A stretch of DNA of 64,000 nucleotides, taken from Sphingomonas profundi (lineage in GTDB: Bacteria; Pseudomonadota; Alphaproteobacteria; Sphingomonadales; Sphingomonadaceae). Under the pieces are notes generated by a model that had not been told where the DNA came from, did not search any database, and saw nothing but the letters and a program-made list of their open reading frames with translations. The stretch lies in contig NZ_CP046535.1 of NCBI RefSeq assembly GCF_009739515.1, forward strand, positions 930,001-994,000, in the 5' to 3' direction. A program made the translations under genes and the position numbers. Shown one piece after another: positions 31,776-40,657 of the stretch (position 1 is its first letter; the number at the start of each line of letters is the position of its first letter).

Positions 31776-32162
31776 TCACTGATCCAGCGAGTCGGGCAGC
31801 GGATCCTTGCCGGAGATGCGCTTGGCCAGCGCCTCCGCATCGGCCAGCGGCATGTGCACGCTCACCTCGATCACGCCGCCCTCGATCGGCGCATCGACCA
31901 CCGGCTCCACCAGCACCGCGCCATCCAGCGCCATCGGCAGCGGCTTGCCGACGCGAGTTCGGGTCAACGCCAGCAGCCGGCGCGCGGCCGGCGGCGTGAA
32001 GGTGAGCATGATGCCGGCGGTGCCGTCCATGTCCGGCATGGCGCGCGCATCCAGTATGTCGCCCTGGGCGAACCCCTCGCCGGCGATGGTGAGGCCGGCC
32101 GGCGCGGCCGCCGTGGCGGGCGCGGCCAGCAGGAGCAGCAGAGCGGCGAGGATGCGGCGCAT
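31776..32162 (-). CDS. exported protein with a SecDF P1 head-like domain
   Basis: A 128-residue protein: signal peptide M-R-R-I-L-A-A-L-L-L-L-L-A-A-P-A-T-A-A-A, then a domain matching the P1 head of SecD. The matching stretch is L-T-F-T-P-P-A-A-R-R-L-L-A-L-T, followed by V-G-K-P-L-P-M-A-L-D-G and the V-V-D-A-P-I-E-G-G turn. In SecD this periplasmic head contacts emerging proteins. Here it stands alone with no membrane domain. The ATG at 32162 overlaps the sufE stop by 1 bp; a GTG one codon upstream is also possible. Its role is unknown. Confidence 0.65.
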   Translation of the reverse strand: MRRILAALLLLLAAPATAAAPAGLTIAGEGFAQGDILDARAMPDMDGTAGIMLTFTPPAARRLLALTRTRVGKPLPMALDGAVLVEPVVDAPIEGGVIEVSVHMPLADAEALAKRISGKDPLPDSLDQ

Positions 32163-32578
32163 CACGCCTGATACCGCTCCGCCGTGGCGCGGATCAAGGC
32201 GATCATGTTCGGTATGCCCTGCGTGCGGTTGGAGCTGAGCTGGTTCTTCAGATCGAACGGCGCGAGCGCGGCCGCCACGTCCATGCCCGCGATCGCATCC
32301 GGCGCGCGATCCTGCACGGCGAGCAGTACGAGGGCGATGATGCCCTTGGTGATCGCGGCGTTCGAATCGGCGAGGAAGTGAAGGCGCCCGTCGGGCAGCC
32401 GCGTGGGATAGACCCAGACGGCGGCGGAACAGCCGCGGACCAGCGTCGCATCCGTCTTCAGCGCATCCGGCATCGGTTCCAGCGCGCGACCGAGATCGAT
32501 CAGCAGGCGGTAGCGGTCGTCGGGCTCGAGCAGATCATATTCGTCGAGCGTGTCGGAGAGTGTGTCGGGGGCGGCCAT
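32162..32578 (-). CDS. sufE: SufE-like sulfur acceptor protein
   Basis: A 138-residue SufE: it takes persulfide from SufS and passes it to SufB in Fe-S assembly. The acceptor is Cys50 in V-R-G-C-S-A-A-V-W-V. Y-R-L-L-I-D-L-G-R, F-L-A-D-S-N-A-A-I-T-K-G and the C-terminal S-S-N-R-T-Q-G-I-P-N-M complete the family pattern. No sufBCDS genes are in the window, so sufE is detached from them here. Confidence 0.92.
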   Translation of the reverse strand: MAAPDTLSDTLDEYDLLEPDDRYRLLIDLGRALEPMPDALKTDATLVRGCSAAVWVYPTRLPDGRLHFLADSNAAITKGIIALVLLAVQDRAPDAIAGMDVAAALAPFDLKNQLSSNRTQGIPNMIALIRATAERYQA

Positions 32579-32658
32579 GCCGCAGCGGATAGAGCAGGTC
32601 GCGGGGAATTGGTATCGGCTTGCGCCGCCCGTTTCACGCCCGACCGGCCGCTGCCGCG

Positions 32659-32892
32659 CTACAGGTCCACCCCGGCGGCGATCGCCTCCAGCTTGCGCAC
32701 GCGCTCGCGCAGGTCGGCCAGCTCGATGCGGGCGGCGGGGCCGGGGGGCGTGGCGGCGGCGTGGTGGCGGTCAAGCTCGGCGTGGCGCAGCGCCAGCCAG
32801 CCGTTCCAGCCCTTCAGCGCTGCGTGGGCCGCGATGGCGAGGCCGATCAGGCCGGCCGCCGCCATGATCATCCAGAATATCGGGTCGATCAT
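32659..32892 (-). CDS. small membrane/coiled-coil protein of the psp locus
   Basis: A 77-residue protein with one N-terminal membrane helix (about 4-26) and a C-terminal coiled coil ending L-R-E-R-V-R-K-L-E-A-I-A. This is the PspB architecture, including the closing E-R-x3-L-E-x-I pattern. It lies 9 bp after the 84-residue gene. Its own function is unknown; it probably belongs to the phage-shock membrane complex. Confidence 0.65.
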   Translation of the reverse strand: MIDPIFWMIMAAAGLIGLAIAAHAALKGWNGWLALRHAELDRHHAAATPPGPAARIELADLRERVRKLEAIAAGVDL

Positions 32893-32901
32893 GGGAGCCT
32901 C

Positions 32902-33156
32902 CTACTCGCGCGAGCGCAGGGCTTCGATCTGGCGTTCCAGCGAGGCGCTGCCCTCGCCATCGGTGGCGATCCGCTCCAGCACCGCGACCCGCTCCTTCAG
33001 CGCGCGCAGCTCCTCGCGCATCCGGTCCGTGTCGGGATCGGCCATGGGCATGGTCTGGTCGCGGCCGCGATGGCGGCGGATACCGTATTTCGCCCGGAAG
33101 ATGCTGGCGACCGCACTGATGGCGACGATCAGCACGACCATTTCGAACGGGTTCAT
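32902..33156 (-). CDS. PspB-like small membrane protein
   Basis: An 84-residue protein with an N-terminal membrane segment (M-N-P-F-E-M-V-V-L-I-V-A-I-S-A-V-A-S-I-F), a basic stretch and a coiled coil ending L-K-E-R-V-A-V-L-E-R-I-A. That is the same pattern as PspB (33652-33927). It is the second of three such proteins in this locus. An 83-bp gap separates it from pspC. Confidence 0.68.
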   Translation of the reverse strand: MNPFEMVVLIVAISAVASIFRAKYGIRRHRGRDQTMPMADPDTDRMREELRALKERVAVLERIATDGEGSASLERQIEALRSRE

Positions 33157-33239
33157 CAGTCAGATTCCTCTGTCGACCGGATGGGGAGGAAGCGGTGGCC
33201 GGCGCTGCGCCTTTTCGACGAACCGCCGACCGGCTTCGA

Positions 33240-33623
33240 TCAGCGCAGCGCCTCGATCTCGCGGGCGAGACGGCTGTTGTGGCTGGTGACGTGCGTCTCG
33301 ACATCCGCCAGGCGGCGATCGATGTCGCGGAAGCGGGAGCGCACGTCGCGGATCGAGCGGCCCGGCTTGGCGCGCACGCCCTGCCAGAACTTCTGCTCCT
33401 CGGGGTCGCTGTCGCGGAACTCGCCGGGCTTGTCGCCGGCGACCCAGCCGGTGACGAAATAGGCGATCACCGTCCACGGGAAGCCGCCGAGCAGGGTGAG
33501 CAGCACGGCGCCGACGCGCACCCAGGTGGCGTCGATGCCGGTATAGTCGGCGATGCCGGCGCAGACGCCCATCATCTTGCCGTTGCGCTTGTCGAGGTAG
33601 AATTTGGTGCGGCGGGCAGTCAT
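33240..33623 (-). CDS. pspC: PspC-domain envelope stress protein
   Basis: A 127-residue protein with an N-terminal PspC domain: F-Y-L-D-K-R-N-G-K-M-M-G-V-C-A-G-I-A-D-Y-T-G, followed by a hydrophobic helix (V-G-A-V-L-L-T-L-L-G-G-F-P-W-T-V-I-A-Y-F). A soluble coiled-coil tail follows (I-D-R-R-L-A-D-V-E-T-H-V). With PspB it senses inner-membrane damage and relieves PspA's block on PspF in enterics. The TM and tail arrangement matches alphaproteobacterial PspC. Confidence 0.92.
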   Translation of the reverse strand: MTARRTKFYLDKRNGKMMGVCAGIADYTGIDATWVRVGAVLLTLLGGFPWTVIAYFVTGWVAGDKPGEFRDSDPEEQKFWQGVRAKPGRSIRDVRSRFRDIDRRLADVETHVTSHNSRLAREIEALR

Positions 33624-33651
33624 CGGTCGGTCCTTTCCTGTCTGGCGGCGC

Positions 33652-33927
33652 TCAACGGTCGGTGCCGGTGCGCCATTCGGTGGGGGCGGCGGGGGCGATG
33701 CCCAGGCCGGTCGCGAGATGCGGATCGTCGGCGGCGACGATGCGCTCGATCGAGCGCAGGCGATCGTCCAGCCGGCGGGCGGTGTCGTGCAGTTCGTCGA
33801 GGAGGTTCTCGTCCTCGATGCTCAGGCCGCCGGCCCGCTTCCACTGGGTGATGTAGTGGAAGACCAGCCACGGCAGCCCGAGAAAGAGCATGCCGCAGAT
33901 GATGATCGGCAGGAACACATCCTCCAT
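33652..33927 (-). CDS. pspB: phage shock protein PspB
   Basis: A 91-residue protein: N-terminal membrane helix (I-I-I-C-G-M-L-F-L-G-L-P-W-L-V-F-H-Y-I), cytoplasmic L-L-D-E-L-H-D-T-A-R-R-L, then D-D-R-L-R-S-I-E-R-I at the PspB end motif. The acidic E-D-E before it and the length are typical. It is 1 bp downstream of pspA, so the two are translationally close. Confidence 0.9.
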   Translation of the reverse strand: MEDVFLPIIICGMLFLGLPWLVFHYITQWKRAGGLSIEDENLLDELHDTARRLDDRLRSIERIVAADDPHLATGLGIAPAAPTEWRTGTDR

Positions 33928-33928
33928 C

Positions 33929-34600
33929 TCATCCCTCCCGGCCGGCCGCGCGGGCCTTCATCGCGGCGAGCTCCGCATCCACCTTCTCGGAGGCGCGCAG
34001 CTCGGCGATCTCCTCCTCCAGGCTCTTGGGCGCGGCGCCCATGCCGGCGGCGTCGGCGCGGCCCTCGGCATAGTCCACCCGCCGCTCCAGGATCTCGAAG
34101 CGGGAAAAGGCCTCGTCCACCTTCGGGCCGGCGTACATCTCCCGCATGCGGGTGCGGTTGTTGGCCGAATCGAGCCGCGCGGCCAGGCTGTTCTGGCGGG
34201 CGCGGGCCTCGCGCAGCTTGGCCTGCAGCTTGGCGATGTCCGCTTCGGACGCGCGCAGCGATTCGTCGAGAATCTCGATCTGCTCGTTCAGCTCGGCCGC
34301 CAAATCGCCCGCCTTCTGCTTCTCGACCAGCGCGGCCTTGGCGAGATCCTCGCGACCCTTGGAGAGCGCCAGTTCGGCCTTCTCGGTCCAGCTCGACTGG
34401 ACAGTCTCCAGCTTGCCGATCTGGCGGCGCATCTCCTTCTGATCGGCGATGACGCGGGCGGCGGAGGCGCGCACCTCGACCAGCGTCTCCTCCATCTCGA
34501 GGATGATCATGCGGATCATCTTGGCCGGATCTTCCGCCTTGTCGAGCAGGTCGGTTACGTTGGCGGCGATGATGTCGCGAGTGCGGGAGAAGATTCCCAT
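33929..34600 (-). CDS. pspA: phage shock protein PspA
   Basis: A 223-residue all-helical PspA/IM30 (ESCRT-III-like) protein that coats and stabilises damaged inner membrane and, in enterics, inhibits PspF. M-G-I-F-S-R-T-R-D-I-I-A-A-N is the amphipathic membrane helix. E-D-P-A-K-M-I-R-M-I-I-L-E-M-E follows, then a long coiled coil with A-R-A-R-Q-N-S-L. ATG 34600 has an AGGAG ribosome-binding site 10 bp upstream. The preceding TonB-domain gene ends 34 bp away. Confidence 0.95.
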   Translation of the reverse strand: MGIFSRTRDIIAANVTDLLDKAEDPAKMIRMIILEMEETLVEVRASAARVIADQKEMRRQIGKLETVQSSWTEKAELALSKGREDLAKAALVEKQKAGDLAAELNEQIEILDESLRASEADIAKLQAKLREARARQNSLAARLDSANNRTRMREMYAGPKVDEAFSRFEILERRVDYAEGRADAAGMGAAPKSLEEEIAELRASEKVDAELAAMKARAAGREG

Positions 34601-34634
34601 CGTTCGATACTCCTGGTTACGCGTGGATTGCGGG

Positions 34635-35156
34635 TCAGCCGCTCGGCAGCGCCGCCGTCTGGACGGCATCATGCTTCGCGGAAGGGCGGGTGGCGAGGGC
34701 CTCGATCGCGGCCTCGTGGCGGGCGGCTTCCTCCGGGGTGGCGGCCAGGCCGAAATAGGCCTGCATCGACACCGTCTGCGGCCGGCCGCGATAGCCTTCC
34801 GGCAGCGGCGGATAGGCGATCCGCTCGGCCACGCGGACGACGCTGCGATCGACCGAGGAGACCCCGCTCGACCTGGCGATCCGCGCGCCGGCGAAGCCGC
34901 CGTCGCGATCGAACGACACGTCGACGGTGGCGATCAGCTGACTGCGGTGGGCGAAGGCCGACGCCGGCACGGCGAGCTGCGCGTCGAGCTGCCGGCCGAC
35001 ATCGTCCTGCCAGTCGGCCACGGTGAGCGGGGCGTTCGGCAAGGTCGGCGCCGCCGCGCGGGCGGTGCCGACGGCGCCGGCGACGCAGGTGGCCGAGAGG
35101 AGCAGGGCGCCGAGCGTGGCGACGGCGACGCGGCGGACATCGGTGATGGCGATCAT
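34635..35156 (-). CDS. exported TonB C-terminal-like protein, first gene of the psp operon
   Basis: A 173-residue protein. Residues 1-35 include a hydrophobic export segment (V-A-T-L-G-A-L-L-L-S-A-T-C-V-A-G-A-V). The body resembles the C-terminal domain of TonB: a strand L-I-A-T-V-D-V-S-F-D-R-D-G, then S-S-G-V-S-S-V-D-R-S-V-V-R-V and Y-P-P-L-P-E-G-Y. It has no long proline linker, so it is not a classical TonB. It lies between the sigma-54 promoter and pspA, so it should be induced along with the psp genes. Its role in envelope stress is unknown. Confidence 0.7.
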   Translation of the reverse strand: MIAITDVRRVAVATLGALLLSATCVAGAVGTARAAAPTLPNAPLTVADWQDDVGRQLDAQLAVPASAFAHRSQLIATVDVSFDRDGGFAGARIARSSGVSSVDRSVVRVAERIAYPPLPEGYRGRPQTVSMQAYFGLAATPEEAARHEAAIEALATRPSAKHDAVQTAALPSG

Positions 35157-35220
35157 GGCGATAATCCCTGTGCTTGGCGGTGTAACTCTGGCCCGCCGTG
35201 GCGGCGGGATACTCGGAGGT

Positions 35221-35237
35221 TTGCAGGAGGCGTGCCA
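35221..35237 (-). promoter_or_regulatory. sigma-54 (-24/-12) promoter of the psp operon
   Basis: On the minus strand the sequence TGGCACGCCTCCTGCAA matches the consensus TGGCACG-N4-TTGCA at all but one position, with the correct GG and GC spacing. The predicted start is about 50 bp upstream of the TonB-domain gene. It lies in the gap facing pspF, the enhancer-binding activator for such promoters. Confidence 0.82.
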
Positions 35238-35338
35238 ACTGCAGAACCGCGCGGAAATCGGCCGTTTCCTCGCGGCGACACGCAGCCCGTCCTCTTTCCG
35301 TCTTGCCGAGAGTTGGTGAAATGCGCCAACTTGTCGGT

Positions 35339-36367
<1,029 letters not shown>

Positions 36368-36680
36368 GCCGATCGACATTCGGCGAATCAAGTCGGTTCA
36401 CTTGCATCTTATGCACACCGCTCATCCTGAGGAGCCATTGAGCCTGTCGAAATGGCGTCTCGAAGGACACGGGCCGTCCTTCGAGACGGGTCTTCGCCTC
36501 CGCTCAGCCCGTCCTCGGGATGACCGGACATGCAAGAAGCTGGATGTCGATACGGCCCAGGCCGCTCCCCGCCGCCATGGCGAGGGCCTATCGCTAACGT
36601 CTCGCAACAAGCGATTTGCGGTCACATTTCGGGGCGAGAGGCGTTACGGCCACGACGTCATTCCTGCCAGGAGAACCGAG
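36368..36680 (+). other. intergenic region with a large imperfect palindromic repeat
   Basis: These 313 bp between pspF and sodB hold no gene I can support. The main structure is the palindromic element at 36422-36522. The last 20 bp contain a ribosome-binding site for sodB (CAGGAGAACCGAG). I could not assign a confident promoter. Confidence 0.6.
36422..36522. repeat. large imperfect palindromic intergenic repeat
   Basis: Inner arms CGTCTCGAAGGAC (36456-36468) and GTCCTTCGAGACG (36476-36488) pair perfectly across a 7-nt loop. Outer arms TCATCCTGAGGA and TCCTCGGGATGA extend the fold. Elements of this kind (TCATCCTGAGGAGC...TTCGAGACG) are, as I recall, dispersed in sphingomonad genomes. It could form a stable RNA hairpin or be a small mobile repeat. 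Confidence 0.7.
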
Positions 36681-37307
36681 ATGGCCTTCGAACTGCCACC
36701 CCTGCCCTTCGACAAGTCCGCGCTCGAGCCGCACATGTCGGCCGAGACCTTCGACTATCATCATGGCAAGCATCACAAGGCCTATGTCGACAAGACCAAC
36801 GGCTGGATCGACGAGAAGGGCCTCGCCGGTCTCTCGCTGGTCGAGGTGATCAACAAGGCCAAGCAGACGGGCGACAAGGGCCTGTTCAACAATTCGGCGC
36901 AGATCTGGAACCACACCTTCTTCTGGAACTGCCTCGCCCCCGCCGGTCAGAAGCCGGAAGGCAAGCTCGCCTCGCTGATCGAGGAGGGCTACGGCTCCAC
37001 CGACGAGCTGCTCAAGAAGCTGGCGGCCGAAGCGGTGAACCATTTCGCCAGCGGCTGGGCGTGGCTGGTGCTGGACGAGAGCGGCAAGCTGGACGTCACC
37101 TCCTACCACGATGCCGACACGCCGGTGGTGTACGACGTCAAGCCGCTGCTCACGCTCGACGTGTGGGAGCATGCTTACTATATCGACTATCGCAACGCCC
37201 GGCCGAAGTTCGCCGAGACGGTGCTCGGCAACATCATCAACTGGGAGTTCGTCGCCCAGAATCTGGACGGCGAGGGCGTGAGCCGCGCCGACCAGCAGCA
37301 GGCCTGA
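36681..37307 (+). CDS. sodB: superoxide dismutase, Fe/Mn family
   Basis: A 208-residue superoxide dismutase. Metal ligands fit His27 (F-D-Y-H-H-G-K-H-H), a His in I-W-N-H-T-F-F-W-N, and the Asp and His of L-D-V-W-E-H-A-Y-Y. The F-F-N-S-Q / F-N-N-S-A-Q pattern (Q-I-W-N-H) points to the iron form. It is cytoplasmic, with no signal peptide. ATG 36681 has CAGGAG 9 bp upstream. It ends at a hairpin shared with the capsule genes. Confidence 0.95.
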   Translation: MAFELPPLPFDKSALEPHMSAETFDYHHGKHHKAYVDKTNGWIDEKGLAGLSLVEVINKAKQTGDKGLFNNSAQIWNHTFFWNCLAPAGQKPEGKLASLIEEGYGSTDELLKKLAAEAVNHFASGWAWLVLDESGKLDVTSYHDADTPVVYDVKPLLTLDVWEHAYYIDYRNARPKFAETVLGNIINWEFVAQNLDGEGVSRADQQQA

Positions 37308-37314
37308 ACCGGTT

Positions 37315-37340
37315 CCCCCCTCCCGCGAGCGGGAGGGGGG
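37315..37340. terminator. bidirectional hairpin terminator between sodB and kpsD
   Basis: CCCCCCTCCCGC and GCGGGAGGGGGG pair as a 12-bp stem around a short loop. The two genes converge here, so it can stop both transcripts. Confidence 0.65.
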
Positions 37341-37346
37341 CCATTG

Positions 37347-38531
37347 TCAGTTGCGCGAGAGCGCGCGGGCCGTGAGGAACGGCGAGAAGAGCTGGTTGAT
37401 GATGCCCACCAGCTTGCCCGGCTGGTTCGCCGCGGCATTGGCGATGTAGATCACATCCTTGTCGCGCATCGGGAAACGCTGGGCCAGGAAGTAGCTGGCG
37501 GGCTTCATCATATTCAGCCGGTAGATCACCGGCACCTCGCCCGCCGCCACCTTGCTGTCCGGATAGTAGCGGAACAGGAAGACGGCGCTGGCATCCGCCT
37601 GATTGTCGTTCGGCCCGCCGATGCGCGCGACCGCCTCCGCCAGCGACAGGCTCGGCTGATCGAACGACACCTGCGAGACCTTGGTGGTGGCACCGAACAC
37701 GGTGAAGGTGCGCGGCCGGCGGATCACCTCGATCCGGTCGCCGGCCAGCAGCGGAATATCGTCGGTGGTGCCGCTGCGGATGTCGCTCAGCCGCTGCTCC
37801 ACGACGCGGCCGCCGCGGGTGAAGCGGACGATCGAATCGTCGGACGTGCCGGCCGTGGTGCCGGTGTTGCCCGCGCGCGCGGCAGGCCCGCCGGCGCTGG
37901 CGATCGCATCCAGCAGCCGTTCGCGTCCCAGGGTCAGCTCCAGCCGGCCCGGCTTGTTGACGTCGCCGGAGACGTAGACGGTGTTGGCGATATTGTCCCG
38001 AACGGACACCACCGCCTGCGGTGCCTGCGACTTGCCGCGCAGGCTCTGCTCGATCATCGTCTGGATCTCGGACGGCGTGCGCCCGGCGACGGGCAGGCGG
38101 CCGATATAGGGCAGCTTGATCGTGCCGTCGCGATCGACCGTGATCGCCTCGAACCGCTCACCACGGGCCGAGGGATCGAAGCCGTCGGCACCGCCGCGGG
38201 AGGCCCCGCCGCCGGAGAACAGCGTCGCGCCGACCTCGTAGATGCCGATCTGGAGGACGTCGCCCGGGCCGACCGTGTCGTTGTCGCCCTGCGCGGCGAG
38301 ATCGGCCATGCGCGGCGCGGCGGACTGCACCGCATTGTCATAGCCCCTGAGCTCGCCGAGCACGTTCGCATCGACGTCCACGATGCGAAAGCCGATCGTG
38401 TTCTCCTTGCGCGCGAGCACGCGGCCGGCCGTGGGGCCGCTCGACGGCAGGGTGGAGCAGCCGCCCAGCGCGATGGCGACGAGCGATGTCGCGAGGGTGA
38501 GGCGGAGCCGGGCGGGGCGCGTGGGGAACAT
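37347..38531 (-). CDS. capsule polysaccharide export outer-membrane lipoprotein (Wza/KpsD family)
   Basis: A 394-residue polysaccharide export protein. A lipobox L-G-G-C ends at Cys25, after a hydrophobic signal. The export domain has V-G-P-G-D-V-L-Q-I-G-I-Y-E, V-D-R-D-G-T-I-K-L-P-Y-I-G, and one or more SLBB domains (V-Y-V-S-G-D-V-N-K-P-G). It would form the outer-membrane channel of the capsule exporter. ATG 38531 is chosen because it gives a normal signal peptide; an ATG at 38615 would add 28 basic residues. Last gene of the leftward capsule run. Confidence 0.85.
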   Translation of the reverse strand: MFPTRPARLRLTLATSLVAIALGGCSTLPSSGPTAGRVLARKENTIGFRIVDVDANVLGELRGYDNAVQSAAPRMADLAAQGDNDTVGPGDVLQIGIYEVGATLFSGGGASRGGADGFDPSARGERFEAITVDRDGTIKLPYIGRLPVAGRTPSEIQTMIEQSLRGKSQAPQAVVSVRDNIANTVYVSGDVNKPGRLELTLGRERLLDAIASAGGPAARAGNTGTTAGTSDDSIVRFTRGGRVVEQRLSDIRSGTTDDIPLLAGDRIEVIRRPRTFTVFGATTKVSQVSFDQPSLSLAEAVARIGGPNDNQADASAVFLFRYYPDSKVAAGEVPVIYRLNMMKPASYFLAQRFPMRDKDVIYIANAAANQPGKLVGIINQLFSPFLTARALSRN

Positions 38532-38681
38532 CGGAAGGATCACCTTGATCGAAGCGGCCGGATCGGCGGAGCGGGCGACGCAGCGCGCGGCGCGCCGGGA
38601 GCGGGAAAGCATCATCGGCCATCCGCTACCATCGCGGCATGAAAATTCCAGCGGGAACTCGTCGCAAGCGGAACGGAGGCG

Positions 38682-39344
38682 TCAGGCCGCGCGCGATTGC
38701 AGGCGGTGATGCACCTCGGTCGCCTCCTCCACGGTATCGTAGAAGGTGAGGGTGCCGCCGTAGAGCACCGCCCCGCGATCGCAATAATGCTGCAGCGTGG
38801 CGGGTTCGTGCGAAACCATCACCAGCGATCCGTTGGACCGGCGGTGCTGCAGCGCCTCCGCGCAACGCCGGCGGAAGCGATCGTCGCCGGCGCCGGTGAT
38901 CTCGTCGACCAGGTAGCAGTCGAAATTGATCGCCAGCGACACGCCGAACGCCAGTCGCGCGCCCATGCCGGCCGAGTAGCTGAAGACCGGCTGGTGGAAA
39001 TACGGGCCTAGCTGGGCGAAATCCTCGACATAGTCGCAGAGCTCCTCCGGATCCTGGCCGTAGATGCGGGCGATGAAGCGGGCATTGTCGGCGCCGGTGA
39101 GGGTCGACTGGAAGCAGTTCGAATAGCCGATCGGCCACGAGGTGCTCATCGAACGCGTGATCTTGCCGGCGGTCGGCATCTCAACCCCGGCGATCAGCCG
39201 CATCAGGGTGGATTTGCCGGCGCCGTTCGCGCCGCATATGCCAAGGCTCTCGCCGCGGTTGATCGTGAAGCTGAGATCACCGAAGACCTGCTTCTCGAAC
39301 TTGCGGATATGGTAGGTCTTGGACACTTTCTCGAAGACGATCAT
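38682..39344 (-). CDS. kpsT: capsule polysaccharide ABC exporter ATP-binding protein (KpsT family)
   Basis: A 220-residue ATPase: Walker A G-A-N-G-A-G-K-S (38-45), the signature S-Y-S-A-G-M-G-A-R-L-A-F, and Walker B Y-L-V-D-E-I. The length and the short form match KpsT/CtrD, not the larger Wzt. With KpsM it forms the inner-membrane exporter for a Kdo-linked capsule. ATG 39344 is chosen from the family start. The locus is split: kpsM lies 2.5 kb away, with a glycosyltransferase and kpsE between. Confidence 0.92.
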   Translation of the reverse strand: MIVFEKVSKTYHIRKFEKQVFGDLSFTINRGESLGICGANGAGKSTLMRLIAGVEMPTAGKITRSMSTSWPIGYSNCFQSTLTGADNARFIARIYGQDPEELCDYVEDFAQLGPYFHQPVFSYSAGMGARLAFGVSLAINFDCYLVDEITGAGDDRFRRRCAEALQHRRSNGSLVMVSHEPATLQHYCDRGAVLYGGTLTFYDTVEEATEVHHRLQSRAA

Positions 39345-39460
39345 CGCATTGCCTCGTACGCCTGCGCTGGCCGGCCGGACTGCCCCCGCATCACGGCTTT
39401 TCCATGGCGCAGCGCACAAGAGCAGCCACGCCTCACGCGCCGCCCCCTCCACCATCGCAG

Positions 39461-40612
39461 ATGAACGGGGGCTTTAGCGTGACACGCATCGCCATGGACG
39501 CGCGCATGCTGGGGGAGGGAGGCACCGGCGTCTCCACCTATGCGCGCTCGTTGGCGGCGGCGCTGGTGCGGATCGCCGATGCGCCACTGGTGGTGCGCAG
39601 CGATGGCGCCCGCAGGGCGCGACTGCTGCGCGCGCTGCCGCCGGGCGCGCGCCGGCTGGTGCCGGGCGGGGGCCATGGCGGGATTTCCGAAGGTCTGGTG
39701 GGGCGCGACATCTTCCGCGTGGCGCAGGTGCACTTCGATCTGTACGGCCGGCCGCTGCCGCTGCGGGCGCCCGGACCGCCCGGCATCATGCACTGGACCT
39801 ATCCGGTGCCGCTGCGGCTGCTCGGCTGGCGCAACGTCTATACCGTGCACGATGCCATTCCCCTCGACCAGCCGGACCTGACACCGATAAACGTCCGGCG
39901 CCACGCCCGGTTGCTGCGCGCGATCATGCGCGATGCCGCCGCAATCGTGACCGTTTCGGATGATGCGCGCGGCGCCATCGCGGCGGCGACGGGATGCGAT
40001 CCCGCCTTCGTCGCCAACTGCGCGCAGCCGGTGATCCTGCCGTGCGAACCGCCGCCGCCGCCGGCCGAGTTCGCGCCCGGCAGTTACTTCCTGTTCTGCG
40101 GATCGATCGAGCCGCGCAAGAATCTCGCCCGGCTGGCGGCGGCGCATCGGGCGAGCGGCACGGCGCTGCCGCTGCTGATCGCCGGACCGGACGGGTGGCG
40201 GGCGGAGGAGGTGACGGCGGCGATCGCCGCCGGTGGCGGCCATGTCGTGCGGTTGCCCTATCAGGGTCGCGACGCGCTGATCGGCCTCGTCGCACATGCG
40301 CGGGCGCTGCTGTTCCCGTCGCTGGCGGAGGGGTTCGGGCTGCCGGTGGCGGAGGCGATGGCGCTCGGCACGGCGGTGATGACCTCGGCCGGCGGCGCGC
40401 TGGCCGAGACCGCCGGGGGCGCCGCGCTGCTGGTGGACCCGCAGGATATCGCCGCGATGGCCGGTGCGATCGCCGATCTCGGGCGGAACGATGCGCTGGT
40501 CGCCGATCTGGCCGAACGCGGGCGGGTGCGTGCGGCGGACTTCTCGCTCGATCGCTTTGCCGCGCGCCTGCGCCGCTTCTACGATGGCCTGCCGGCGCCG
40601 CGCGCCACCTGA
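39461..40612 (+). CDS. glycosyltransferase family 4 protein
   Basis: A 383-residue GT-B glycosyltransferase, the only rightward gene inside the capsule locus. R-I-A-M-D-A-R-M-L-G-E-G-G-T-G-V starts the N-domain. The donor-binding C-domain has C-G-S-I-E-P-R-K-N-L and the E-x7-E pair in E-G-F-G-L-P-V-A-E-A-M. It probably adds a sugar to the capsule or its acceptor. ATG 39461 is uncertain: GTG 39479 or ATG 39494 would also open the domain. A 117-bp divergent spacer to kpsT probably holds promoters for both. Confidence 0.85.
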   Translation: MNGGFSVTRIAMDARMLGEGGTGVSTYARSLAAALVRIADAPLVVRSDGARRARLLRALPPGARRLVPGGGHGGISEGLVGRDIFRVAQVHFDLYGRPLPLRAPGPPGIMHWTYPVPLRLLGWRNVYTVHDAIPLDQPDLTPINVRRHARLLRAIMRDAAAIVTVSDDARGAIAAATGCDPAFVANCAQPVILPCEPPPPPAEFAPGSYFLFCGSIEPRKNLARLAAAHRASGTALPLLIAGPDGWRAEEVTAAIAAGGGHVVRLPYQGRDALIGLVAHARALLFPSLAEGFGLPVAEAMALGTAVMTSAGGALAETAGGAALLVDPQDIAAMAGAIADLGRNDALVADLAERGRVRAADFSLDRFAARLRRFYDGLPAPRAT

Positions 40613-40644
40613 GCGGCGGCGGCGCCTGTCAGCGCCGCCGCCGC
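40613..40644. terminator. hairpin terminator between convergent glycosyltransferase and kpsE
   Basis: Thirteen-bp arms GCGGCGGCGGCGC (40613-40625) and GCGCCGCCGCCGC (40632-40644) enclose a 6-nt loop, directly after the stop codon, and are followed by TCCCTTCCCC. Confidence 0.65.
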
Positions 40645-40657
40645 TCCCTTCCCCGCG

